DNA of 19,893 bases from CAZQSL01 sp964595945 (lineage in GTDB: Bacteria > UBP15 > UBA6099 > JAJRTR01). The notes under the pieces were generated by a model. The model was not told the origin of the DNA and ran no database searches. It worked only from the letters and a program-made list of their open reading frames with translations. Shown here one piece after another: positions 1 through 7,174 of this stretch. The stretch spans positions 1-19,893 of the forward strand of contig CAZQSL010000063.1 in NCBI GenBank assembly GCA_964595945.1, in the 5' to 3' direction. The translations under genes were made by a program, and so were the position numbers. Numbering within the stretch: the stretch's first letter is position 1; each line of letters starts with the position of its first letter.

Positions 1-1796
1 TGCCCCCGGCTCCGCAGGGCGCGAAAGTCCGATATTATGTCGCCGTATATGATCAGGTGGGCGCTGTCACCACAGAAACGCCTGGGCCGCTCGATCCCGA
101 GCATCCTGAATACGTGAGCATTCCCGATGCGGACGATCCTGATGAAATGGTGCCCCCGGATGTCGATATCACGTCCATCGAGGCTTCATACGACGCGGAC
201 ACGATCTATGTCAACCTCCATGTGCAGGGCACTCCCAATAAAGGTAACATGAGCACTACCGGCGCTTACATGTATGTCATGCCGATCAGGGGGACCAACA
301 CTGTCAACAAGGCGGGATTTCTCACCACGCCCGTCATGGCATACGCGCCGCTCATGGCCGGTATGCTCGGCATTCCCCAGACGGCCCTGTTTTCGCTCGG
401 AGACATAATGACAACGCATAAGGCTATCGAAAATTCCGGTATCAAGATGAAAAAGGAAGGCAGCGTGATGCGGTTCCGCGTCAACCGCGCGGCCATCGCC
501 AAGTCGGGAGACGAAGGATTTACGATCTCAGGCATCACGCTTGTCGCGCGCTCGATCGCCGATCTCATGCCGTGGGAAGCCACAACTGCCATGACTGTCC
601 TGATGAGGAGCCACGAATACACGGTAGCCGCCGCCCCGTCTGACGTAACATTCGAAGCCGGCGCCGCATCGCGTGACATAACGCCCCCTGTTGGCACTCC
701 GCTCGGCGGCTATGGCGACAGATTCGGCGGCCCCTCCACCGGCGTCCACGATCCGCTGATGGCCAATGTCGCCGTCATCAGGGCCGGCAGTGAAACAGTT
801 GCCCTTATTACCACCGATTTTTTCTATATGCGGCGCCAGATGGTCTATGACATCGGCAAGGCAGTCGAAGAAGCCACCGGCATCCCCCGCGATCATATCG
901 TCATCGCCGCGTCTCATTCGCACTCTTCTTCCGGCGGGATATTCCCGGAACTCGCGCCGCTCGGTGGCCAGGTCCAGGATGGACTCTATGACCGCACCGT
1001 CAGACTTGTCTCCGAAGCCGTCATCGAAGCCGTCTCGAAACTTGCCCCCGCCCGCATCGGCACCGCTACGGTATCAGCCGAAGGCTTCAATGGAAACAGG
1101 GCGGAAAAAGGAGGCATTACCGATCCCAATCTTTCGGTTGTTAAAATCGAAGACGCCTCGGGCAATGTCATTGCCGTCATGTTCAATTTTGCCGCGCACC
1201 CTACCGTACTGAGTGGCGCCAACAGGGAATTTTCGGCCGACTGGGTGGGTTATGCGCGCACGGCCATCACAGAAAAGTACAGAGGGGCGAAAGTGCTGTT
1301 TTACAACGGGTCAGTCGGCAATATGGCGCCCGCCTGTCCGGTCGATATCTGTCCTCAGGCGGTGGATGGGTTCACGCGTGCCGAAAAGATCGGCCGCGGC
1401 ATCGCCGACATAGTCACTGCTGCTGCCGGCTCGATCAGGACGGTAGACGCGGCTCCGTTTGTATATGTCACGCGGGAGGCGCTCTTTGACGCGAAAGATG
1501 ACATGTGGATCACGATGGCCGGCCTGCGTATCGGCGACGCGGCGATGGTCACCTCGCCTGGCGAACTCTTTGTCGAACTCGGCATGCCGGTGCGCGAGTC
1601 AGCAGTTGCCAGAGGCGCGAAATCGACATTCATTCTCGGCGTGACCAATGACGGCATTGGCTATATCGTGCCCGAGCCTCTTTTCAAAAAACGCATCTAT
1701 GAAGCGACGTTCTGCATCTATGGCCCGGGCGAAGCCCCATTTGTCCAGCAGAACATGCAGGCTATCATGGACTCCGTGACGCAGGGCATGAAATAA
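1..1796 (+). CDS. Neutral/alkaline ceramidase-family protein, 5' end outside window
   Basis: The frame is open from base 3 without a stop, so the gene starts upstream; GTG at 57 lies inside the frame and is probably not the start. Residue numbers count from that GTG. Residues 1-30 are a Pro/Asp-rich linker following what looks like the last strand of a beta-sandwich repeat (VRYYVAVYD). Residues 37-190 look like a second beta-sandwich. Residues 198-579 match the neutral/alkaline non-lysosomal ceramidase N-terminal domain family (PF04734): entry motif DITPPVGTPLGGYGDR at 208, HSHSSSGG at 287-294 and NFAAHPTV at 377-384 (His candidates for the metal site), and SPGELFVELG near 500. The family's GDVSP motif, which holds the nucleophilic Ser in true ceramidases, reads GNMAP at 421-425, so ceramidase activity is doubtful. 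A metal-dependent amide hydrolase or a non-catalytic relative is possible. The domain build suggests an exported protein, but the signal peptide would lie outside the window. Confidence 0.82.
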   Translation, partial: PPAPQGAKVRYYVAVYDQVGAVTTETPGPLDPEHPEYVSIPDADDPDEMVPPDVDITSIEASYDADTIYVNLHVQGTPNKGNMSTTGAYMYVMPIRGTNTVNKAGFLTTPVMAYAPLMAGMLGIPQTALFSLGDIMTTHKAIENSGIKMKKEGSVMRFRVNRAAIAKSGDEGFTISGITLVARSIADLMPWEATTAMTVLMRSHEYTVAAAPSDVTFEAGAASRDITPPVGTPLGGYGDRFGGPSTGVHDPLMANVAVIRAGSETVALITTDFFYMRRQMVYDIGKAVEEATGIPRDHIVIAASHSHSSSGGIFPELAPLGGQVQDGLYDRTVRLVSEAVIEAVSKLAPARIGTATVSAEGFNGNRAEKGGITDPNLSVVKIEDASGNVIAVMFNFAAHPTVLSGANREFSADWVGYARTAITEKYRGAKVLFYNGSVGNMAPACPVDICPQAVDGFTRAEKIGRGIADIVTAAAGSIRTVDAAPFVYVTREALFDAKDDMWITMAGLRIGDAAMVTSPGELFVELGMPVRESAVARGAKSTFILGVTNDGIGYIVPEPLFKKRIYEATFCIYGPGEAPFVQQNMQAIMDSVTQGMK

Positions 1797-1797
1797 A

Positions 1798-1822
1798 CCC
1801 GAATTCGTCATTAGAATTCGGG
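1798..1822. terminator. Perfect 9-bp hairpin after ceramidase-family gene
   Basis: The arms CCCGAATTC (1798-1806) and GAATTCGGG (1814-1822) are perfect inverted repeats around a 7-nt loop, starting two bases after the TAA stop. There is no T-run on either side, so it is a weak intrinsic terminator at best. Its place between convergent genes supports a transcript-end role. Confidence 0.5.
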
Positions 1823-1884
1823 ATTGATGATAAACGATCCTGTCTCATAGAGATCAGCGCTCCTGCGCGCAAAATGGATACAAT

Positions 1885-1913
1885 CGCGGCAATAGACAGT
1901 GCAGATTGCCGCG
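1885..1913 (-). terminator. 9-bp hairpin at the 3' side of the minus-strand operon
   Basis: CGCGGCAAT (1885-1893) and ATTGCCGCG (1905-1913) form a perfect GC-rich stem with an 11-nt loop, 50 bases beyond the stop of the DUF3795 gene. Read on the minus strand, the stem is followed by a moderately T-rich stretch (ATTGTATCCATTTT). It is the best candidate terminator for the 3822-1964 operon, although the T tract is not canonical. No gene is supported between 1823 and 1963. Confidence 0.4.
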
Positions 1914-1963
1914 CGGCAGTCCCTGCAGGGGCGTGTTGGCCAGTGACCGAAGTCATTGTGGGA

Positions 1964-2479
1964 CTATTTGCGCTTGTCGAGATGCAAGGCGACAGCCTCC
2001 TTGTGGGAGGAGACATAGGGGCAGCTCGGGGTTTTGCCGCAACTGCGGCATGAGAGGTCGTAGGCCGAGTTGATCGTGCCGCACGAAGGACATGAGTAAC
2101 GCCCGCACATTTCAGCATACCAGATGTCGAGGCCAGATTGGCGAATCCGGGCGTTGGCGTCCCATAATTCGATACGGTGCGGAGCGGCTGCCTGAAAGGC
2201 CACAAGGGTTTCGCAGGGATACGCGGAGCACTCGAAGCAGAATGCCACGCCCTGAGCGGCGGCGCAATCGACGAATTTGCATGTCGAGCACGCAAGGCTC
2301 TTTTTGTCAGAACGGCAACCGTCGCAGCGTGCGTCTTCGATACTGATCCTGTACATCGCCGCGATTCGCGCGAGGCGTTCCGGGTCTTCCCGTGACGCGA
2401 TAAACAGCGAGCAGGACGCGCAAAAGAGGCCGCATACGGCAGCGTGCCTGCCGTCGGGTGACAGGTGGTTTTTTTCCAT
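1964..2479 (-). CDS. Cys-rich DUF3795 family protein with C-terminal zinc ribbon
   Basis: This 171-residue protein has the Cys layout of DUF3795 (PF12675): C16, C20 and C23 (CGLFCASC), then C52, C55, C64, C67, C72, C81, C84 and C89 (FCFECSAYPCE). A second Cys set at 130-147 (CPSC and CRSC, ten residues apart) looks like a zinc ribbon. The first half is therefore a probable metal or Fe-S binding domain of unknown function, and the protein is soluble with no signal peptide. I chose ATG at 2479 because AAGGAG lies 8 bases upstream; a GTG at 2497 would place that ribosome site inside the coding region. It is the last gene of an operon after the ECF sigma factor and OsmC genes, with a 37-base gap to the latter. 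Family assignment is good; function is unknown. Confidence 0.85.
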   Translation of the reverse strand: MEKNHLSPDGRHAAVCGLFCASCSLFIASREDPERLARIAAMYRISIEDARCDGCRSDKKSLACSTCKFVDCAAAQGVAFCFECSAYPCETLVAFQAAAPHRIELWDANARIRQSGLDIWYAEMCGRYSCPSCGTINSAYDLSCRSCGKTPSCPYVSSHKEAVALHLDKRK

Positions 2480-2516
2480 TGTTTTCGCTCCTTTCACAAG
2501 CCGGGGGCATTCCCGG

Positions 2517-2951
2517 TCATACTCTTGTTATTTCCGTTTTGTCGACGATGACTTCCACGTTGTTTCTGATTGATATCCATACTGGAGAAATATCTCCGGC
2601 GATGGCTATGGCTTTCCTCAGGTCGTCGATATCGGCATCGCTTGATTCGAGGGTGACCGAGAAGTTGATCCGCTGAAGTGAAAGCGGCTGTGGGACTGTT
2701 GTGCCGGATGTCTCAAGTTTCAGCCCCGAGACATCCTTGCCGGCTTTTCTGAGCAGAAAAGTGATCGCGGTGCTGACGCATCCGGCAAAACTCATGATGA
2801 GCAGTTCGAGTCCGCGAAAACCCTGTCCGTCTCCGGCTGGTGGCAAGAAGTCGAACACTATGGGTCTGTCGATGTTTGTCTCCGATATGCCGGTGAATTG
2901 CAGTTTCTGATTGGCCAGTCTGACGCTGACCTGTAGCTGGCTGTCATCCAT
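2517..2951 (-). CDS. OsmC/Ohr-superfamily protein lacking the second cysteine
   Basis: This 144-residue protein has the OsmC fold pattern: a beta-rich N-terminus, the helix motif LELLIMSFAGCVSTAI with C58, and the C-terminal alpha/beta half. OsmC and Ohr peroxidases use two cysteines to reduce organic hydroperoxides. C58 is the usual first one, but the site of the second, normally in a C-P-V motif, reads DISPVW with S122. C58 is the only Cys in the protein. It may be a one-Cys variant, use another thiol partner, or bind a ligand instead of reducing peroxides. GGGAGG sits about 9 bases before the ATG. It lies 70 bases after an ECF sigma factor gene and 37 before the DUF3795 gene, most likely in one transcript, which suggests a stress-response role. 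Confidence 0.87.
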   Translation of the reverse strand: MDDSQLQVSVRLANQKLQFTGISETNIDRPIVFDFLPPAGDGQGFRGLELLIMSFAGCVSTAITFLLRKAGKDVSGLKLETSGTTVPQPLSLQRINFSVTLESSDADIDDLRKAIAIAGDISPVWISIRNNVEVIVDKTEITRV

Positions 2952-3021
2952 GGTGGCGCCCCTCCCGTTTCGTTATTCATTGTGTTAGATACGGGAAAGG
3001 TGAAAAGGTTACAGAAAATAT

Positions 3022-3822
3022 TCACTTGAATACAGCGAGACTTGACGAGTCGATCAGCGTTTTCATCCTTGTGACAAAATCTCCTGCGCACTCATGCCGC
3101 GTCTGTGTCGAATAGAGGGTCTTCACGTTTCTGAGGAAATCAATTTCGCCGCGCATCTGATCGGCGTCAGTGATCCCCGGTTTGCTGACGGGTACTGCCG
3201 AGAGGGTTGCATCGAGCTTCCCGTTTTCCCTGAGATATCCGTACCAGTTGGCACAACGGCACGGACTTTTGGGGTCAATCAGCGAACACCTGCCATCCAT
3301 GTTGTTCAGCAGATGGCGTTTCGCGCGGTGGACATTCACCTTGACTGATCCCACGGTGGAGTCCATGATCCGGGCAACTTCCGCGGACGGCAGCCCCATA
3401 AGTATCTTAAGGGTAAAAGCGATCCGCTGCTTCCTCGGCATACATATCAGAAACAACTGGAGGCAAGCTTCGCGAATCCCTTCGACCACAGCGATGTCCT
3501 CAGCCGATTCGTGTGATTTCATGGCGTCCCAGAAGTCTGTTTCCGTAATGCCCCTGTCGGCAGTTATCATCTGGACAGGCAATCTGTCGCGTTTTTTCAT
3601 GTATCTGTATGAACAGTTCACCATGATCCTGTACAACCAGGTACCGAATGAGCTTCGCCCCTCGAATCCCGAAAATGAGCTGAATGCCCTGAGATATGTT
3701 TCCTGCATGACATCCTCCGCGTCTTCCATATTTCCGGTCAGACGGAAAGCCGCGCGAAATATCCTGTCGTGGTATTCGCCATAAAGGGTCTCGAAGTCTG
3801 ATGCCGGTATTGCGGTTGTCAT
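3022..3822 (-). CDS. ECF-type sigma-70 factor with Cys-containing C-terminal extension
   Basis: This 266-residue protein contains sigma region 2 at about 10-80 (FETLYGEYHDRIFRAAFRLTG, AEDVMQETYLRAF, FGTWLYRIMVN) and region 4 at about 115-172 (the helix-turn-helix LPSAEVARIMDSTVGSVKVN, then RAKRHL). Plain ECF sigma factors end near there; this one continues for about 95 residues, with C179, C188 and C190 in CSLIDPKSPCRC and C245 further on. The extension is a candidate thiol or metal sensor, and no anti-sigma gene is adjacent. The start at 3822 is chosen because GGAAGTGAAGAG lies just before it and sigma region 2 begins soon after; the frame stays open upstream to 3960 without a comparable site. 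It heads an operon with the OsmC and DUF3795 genes, which it may itself activate. Confidence 0.9.
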   Translation of the reverse strand: MTTAIPASDFETLYGEYHDRIFRAAFRLTGNMEDAEDVMQETYLRAFSSFSGFEGRSSFGTWLYRIMVNCSYRYMKKRDRLPVQMITADRGITETDFWDAMKSHESAEDIAVVEGIREACLQLFLICMPRKQRIAFTLKILMGLPSAEVARIMDSTVGSVKVNVHRAKRHLLNNMDGRCSLIDPKSPCRCANWYGYLRENGKLDATLSAVPVSKPGITDADQMRGEIDFLRNVKTLYSTQTRHECAGDFVTRMKTLIDSSSLAVFK

Positions 3823-4104
3823 CTCTTCACTTCCATCCGGTCGGATATGGCTGTACGGCAAAACATTCGGACAGCCCGGGGATGCCCCATACTGACAATC
3901 TATCATCTGATAGTTTTCCGCGCAAGGCAATACGGGCTGTTGATGGATCGGACTATCCAATTATCCATCCGGAGCAGTCGTCCATCCGCTGTTTTCTCAT
4001 CAGTGTCAAGCTCCTGCCGGCTGGGGCTGATCGGATCATGTATAGCTTTCTCATCCAAATAGCTTTTGGGGGTATTTAGCACTGGATAGAAGTTTTTCGC
4101 GTTG
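3823..4104. other. Divergent intergenic region
   Basis: This holds the leader of the minus-strand ECF sigma operon and the upstream side of the small plus-strand gene. A TTGACA hexamer lies on the minus strand at 4009-4004, but I find no matching -10 at 16-18 bases. An open frame continues upstream of the sigma start to 3960; it lacks sigma-family similarity and I do not count it as coding. No RNA gene is recognisable. Confidence 0.35.
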
Positions 4105-4133
4105 TTGACATAAGTGGAAGTGACCGCTTTAAT
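4105..4133 (+). promoter_or_regulatory. Sigma-70-like promoter of the small membrane protein gene
   Basis: A perfect TTGACA at 4105-4110 is followed after 17 bases by TTTAAT at 4128-4133. Transcription would start near 4140, at or next to the ATG at 4141. Confidence 0.5.
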
Positions 4134-4140
4134 ACATTAT

Positions 4141-4488
4141 ATGTTGATGAAGCGCGGACATCTGACTTATGCTGCACTGGTTGTCGTAGTATATTTCATA
4201 CTGCTTGCATGTTTTTCCGGATTTGCGCATACATGCGGGATATCGTGGCGTGTAAATAGTGAAGAATATTTGAAATTAGTCGCGACTCATCATGAAAAAC
4301 ACGGCATGATTTTTTCGGACGATGGCAAGTGTGCAGGCTGTGAATGGGAAAAAGCTTCCATTTCCGTGCTGTCGCTTTTTGCGCTCGTTTTTGTATTCTT
4401 GTCATTCAGCGTACAATCGCGGGCGTCGAGCCTGATGTTTTCCCTCCGTGAGTTTCCCGCTGTACCCGCGAGAGCGCCACCGGCGTGA
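4141..4488 (+). CDS. Small two-helix membrane protein with Cys/His-rich loop
   Basis: This 115-residue protein has a hydrophobic helix at about 9-27 (YAALVVVVYFILLACFSGF) and a second at about 73-92. The loop between them carries HTC near 30, HHEKH near 50 and CAGC near 65, which could bind a metal if the loop faces the periplasm. Size, hydrophobic start, Cys/His content and the ending ARAPPA recall DUF2946-type small proteins often found near metal-transport genes, but the likeness is weak and I do not assign the family. I start at ATG 4141; ATG 4147 and GTG 4114 are alternatives. None has a Shine-Dalgarno site, and the predicted transcription start falls at the ATG, suggesting leaderless translation. 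A hairpin follows the stop, so it is probably a single-gene transcript ahead of the large operon. Confidence 0.7.
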   Translation: MLMKRGHLTYAALVVVVYFILLACFSGFAHTCGISWRVNSEEYLKLVATHHEKHGMIFSDDGKCAGCEWEKASISVLSLFALVFVFLSFSVQSRASSLMFSLREFPAVPARAPPA

Positions 4489-4492
4489 TGTA

Positions 4493-4523
4493 TCCCGGAA
4501 ATCCTGCCGAACTTTTTCCGGGA
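4493..4523 (+). terminator. 9-bp hairpin after the small membrane protein gene
   Basis: TCCCGGAAA (4493-4501) pairs perfectly with TTTCCGGGA (4515-4523). It lies five bases past the stop codon and just before a separate TATAAT element. The downstream T content is low, so termination efficiency is uncertain. Confidence 0.5.
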
Positions 4524-4542
4524 AGTGTTTCGTACTGAGAGT

Positions 4543-4548
4543 TATAAT
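4543..4548 (+). promoter_or_regulatory. -10 element (TATAAT) ahead of the TPR/ABC/permease operon
   Basis: A perfect TATAAT lies 86 bases before the TPR gene start and just after the hairpin at 4493-4523. The expected -35 position (GGGAAG) is poor, so an activator or an alternative sigma factor may be needed. The leader between it and the gene holds the palindrome GGGGCGCCCC (4577-4586) and a partly Fur-like stretch at 4597-4615. Confidence 0.4.
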
Positions 4549-4634
4549 GCTTTGGGGTGGATACCGGCTGGCGGGAGGGGCGCCCCGAAATAGTCTGACA
4601 ATGGTTATCATGGAGCATTTGAGGGGTATTTGTC

Positions 4635-5669
4635 ATGGCGGAGAAAACGTGTAAGTCTCCCAATAAATTTATCAGAGAACTCGTCATCTGGGCGGATGTT
4701 GCGTTTATGCTGTGTGCGTGCTTCCTCGTATTGGCGCTGCTGAGAGACAGGGTGAATTCACTGCATGGTGAATGGAAAAAAGCGGTGTGGGCCGACGAAG
4801 ACCTGATGGAGCGGCCGTCACGGATCGGGCAGTTGCCGGCTTTGAATATTGCCGCTACGGGCATCAAGCCGCTTGTGGCGGACATATACTGGACTAAGGC
4901 GATGACGATGAAATCCGACCGTGTCGTCGAGATGATGAAGGCAAAGGCGCAGGGGGCCAAGGTATCCACAGTGATGGCCCAGTCGGTCATTTCCCGCACG
5001 ACTGCTGATTCGCGTGACCTGTATGATCTTATCCGGATGGTCACGGCGCTCGACCCGGATTTCGAGTACGCATATTACTATGGCACTACTCTGCTGGAGT
5101 GGGACAATCAGGTGCCGCTCGCCCTTTCGCTCGCCGAGTCGGGATTTCGTGCCAATCCGAAGTCCGCCATGCTCGCTTCGAGCCTGTCATTCATCTATTA
5201 CTATTTCCTCAATGACTGGGACAAGGGAGCTTACTATGCGGAGATTTCGTTTCGCAATACGGGCAAGTATTCGGCTACTCCGCGCATGGTTTCCGATATG
5301 TACGCGGCAGGACGCAATTATGAAATGGCAATAAGGTTTTTGACTGATTCGCTCAGTACGATCAAGGACGAACGCACCAAGAAGGAAGTCGAAAACCAGA
5401 TAGCGTTCCTGATCGTCGAATACCACATACAGCAGCTTGAAAAGGCCGCTGGACAGTTCAAGGACACATTCGGGTGGCTGCCCCAGCATCTGGATGAGCT
5501 TGTGCTTGTACAGGTTATGAAGACGCTGCCAAAGGAACCTTTCGGCGGTAAATATGTCATAAAAAAAGATGGCACGATTACAAACGAACCGGAAATGAGA
5601 AATTCCCATTACCAGCAGATGCGCGATTTCGTAAAATACAAACCCCGCGAAGGAAGGTCGCATTTATGA
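4635..5669 (+). CDS. Membrane-anchored TPR-like protein, ABC transporter companion
   Basis: This 344-residue protein has one N-terminal membrane helix at about 17-37, with the rest probably outside the membrane. Residues 70-90 hold the motif GIKPLVADIYWTKAM, which I associate with TPR proteins encoded next to ABC-2 exporters. Degenerate TPR helices run from about 125 to 270 (LDPDFEYAYYYGTTLLEW, then ANPKSAMLASSLSFIYYYF). The tail (FGWLPQHLDEL, LPKEPFGGKYVI) resembles the C-terminal end of pseudopilin-like domains. GAGGGG lies 8 bases before the ATG. The stop overlaps the ABC ATPase start by ATGA, so the two products are translationally coupled and probably form one complex. It may be a periplasmic scaffold or substrate-handling subunit; substrate unknown. 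Confidence 0.78.
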   Translation: MAEKTCKSPNKFIRELVIWADVAFMLCACFLVLALLRDRVNSLHGEWKKAVWADEDLMERPSRIGQLPALNIAATGIKPLVADIYWTKAMTMKSDRVVEMMKAKAQGAKVSTVMAQSVISRTTADSRDLYDLIRMVTALDPDFEYAYYYGTTLLEWDNQVPLALSLAESGFRANPKSAMLASSLSFIYYYFLNDWDKGAYYAEISFRNTGKYSATPRMVSDMYAAGRNYEMAIRFLTDSLSTIKDERTKKEVENQIAFLIVEYHIQQLEKAAGQFKDTFGWLPQHLDELVLVQVMKTLPKEPFGGKYVIKKDGTITNEPEMRNSHYQQMRDFVKYKPREGRSHL

Positions 5670-6406
5670 GTGTGCTCGAAATATCAGGACTTAACAAATC
5701 ATACAAAGTCGGACTCCTGAAGAGAGAAACGGTGAAAGCTGTCACCGATCTGAATCTCAGGATCGAACAGGGCGAAATCTATGGGTTCCTTGGCCCCAAT
5801 GGGGCGGGCAAGACGACGACTCTGATGAGCATCATGGGATTTGTCACGCCGACATCAGGCACCATCAAGGTAATGGGTGAAAATCCCGGAAACTGGCACG
5901 CTCGCGAAACCATGGGATTTCTGCCCGACAATCCCAACATTTATCCCTTCCTTACCGGTTACAATGCCCTGTATGTCATAGGCCGCATGTTTTCCCTGTC
6001 GCATTCCGAAATCAAAAAAAGGATTTCACGGCTCGCCGACGAACTCGGCATGGACAGGGAATTGCGATTGCCCATCAGGAAACACTCAAGAGGGATGCGG
6101 CAGCGCGTGGGATTTGCCCAGGCACTCATCAACGATCCCGACCTTCTTATCATGGACGAACCCATGAACGGTCTCGATCCCATAGGACGCAAGATGTTCC
6201 GCGAAGTCATATTGCGCCGCCGCGAAGCGGGCAAAACCGTTTTCTTCAGCTCGCACATACTGTCCGACATCGAGATGATCTGTGACAGGATATGTATAAT
6301 CAACCGGGGCCGCATCATTTATGAAAACACCATGCGCGGTGTGACTGACGAGGGAAACGGCGCTTCACTCGAAGATATTTTCATGAAGAAAGTGGAGGCT
6401 GTGTGA
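5666..6406 (+). CDS. ABC transporter ATP-binding protein
   Basis: This 246-residue protein is a complete nucleotide-binding domain. It has Walker A GPNGAGKT at 43-50, signature SRGMRQR at 141-147, Walker B LLIMDEP at 160-166, D-loop NGLD at 168-171 and switch His at 197 (SSHIL). The signature is of the type seen in ABC-2 exporters such as drug, polysaccharide and gliding-type transporters. The Q-loop position reads LPDNPN, with Asp where Gln or Glu is usual. It overlaps the TPR gene by four bases, has AAGGAAGG upstream, and its stop overlaps the permease start. It should power the permease that follows, on the cytoplasmic face. Direction is probably export; substrate cannot be read from sequence. 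Confidence 0.95.
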   Translation: MSVLEISGLNKSYKVGLLKRETVKAVTDLNLRIEQGEIYGFLGPNGAGKTTTLMSIMGFVTPTSGTIKVMGENPGNWHARETMGFLPDNPNIYPFLTGYNALYVIGRMFSLSHSEIKKRISRLADELGMDRELRLPIRKHSRGMRQRVGFAQALINDPDLLIMDEPMNGLDPIGRKMFREVILRRREAGKTVFFSSHILSDIEMICDRICIINRGRIIYENTMRGVTDEGNGASLEDIFMKKVEAV

Positions 6407-7173
6407 TGATCAGACGCATATTCTGGGTTGCCGTCACAACCATCTCCGAACTGCTCAAGGATCGTACCATCACGGGATTTTTCTTCGTGGGCGTCGCTCT
6501 CATTTTCGGAGGTTATGTGATCGCGGAAATGGCGGTCGTCGAACGTCTGAAGATGTTTATCGACACCGGCATGGGAGCGATATTTGTCATCAGCGTTTTC
6601 ATCACGCTTATGGCCGGGTCCAATCTGCTTGACCGGGAAATCCGCGACCGCGAGATATTGTGCGTTCTGTCGAAGCCCATTTCACGGTCTTCGTGGATGC
6701 TTGGGAAAACCCTCGGTTTTCTCGTCACGATCGCGATTCTCATCTTTTCGCTCGCTACTGTCCTTTATTTTTATGTCGGAGTACAACTGAATTTCTGGCG
6801 TCCCGAGATTTTTACCGCCGCTTTTTTCATCTATCTTGAAATGATTATCCTTTGCAATTATGTCGTGTTGTTTTCGTCTCTGACAAGCCAGTATCTTTCG
6901 ATATTCTTTGGCATAATGGTGCTGCTGATCGGGCACATGGTAGACGATCTCAAGCTGTACTGGGACAACAGCGAACTGGCGACCCGGGTGATCATGAAGG
7001 GGCTGTACTACATCATGCCGAATCTCGAAGCGTATTCCACAGCGCCTTTGCTCTATGGCAAGATTGCCGTGCCGCCGGACCTGATCCTGTCGCTTGTGGT
7101 CACTTCTGTCATGTATCTGGTCGTCGCAACCACGCTCTCGGTTGTCATCCTGCGCAAAAAGGAGATTGCCTGA
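6406..7173 (+). CDS. ABC-2 type permease
   Basis: This 255-residue protein has about six hydrophobic segments, at about 20-40, 55-72, 103-125, 135-155, 160-178 and 230-250. The conserved ABC-2 cytoplasmic segment is LLDREIRDREILCVLSKPISRSSWMLGK near 75-102, which follows the usual pattern of an acidic/basic stretch, then L-S-K-P-I-S-R and G-K. I start at ATG 6406 because GGAGG at 6394-6398 is seven bases upstream; GTG at 6403 is an alternative but too close. It is the membrane half of the transporter encoded with the preceding ATPase. The next gene begins two bases after the stop, so transcription surely continues into the permease/DUF1980 block. Confidence 0.88.
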   Translation: MIRRIFWVAVTTISELLKDRTITGFFFVGVALIFGGYVIAEMAVVERLKMFIDTGMGAIFVISVFITLMAGSNLLDREIRDREILCVLSKPISRSSWMLGKTLGFLVTIAILIFSLATVLYFYVGVQLNFWRPEIFTAAFFIYLEMIILCNYVVLFSSLTSQYLSIFFGIMVLLIGHMVDDLKLYWDNSELATRVIMKGLYYIMPNLEAYSTAPLLYGKIAVPPDLILSLVVTSVMYLVVATTLSVVILRKKEIA

Positions 7174-7174
7174 G

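Noticed and set aside
3170..3784. Plus-strand open frame of about 200 codons across the ECF sigma gene
   Set aside because: Antisense to clear sigma regions 2 and 4; composition rich in Ser/Arg/Pro as expected for a shadow frame.
4004..4009. TTGACA on the minus strand as promoter of the ECF operon
   Set aside because: No acceptable -10 hexamer at 16 to 18 bases.
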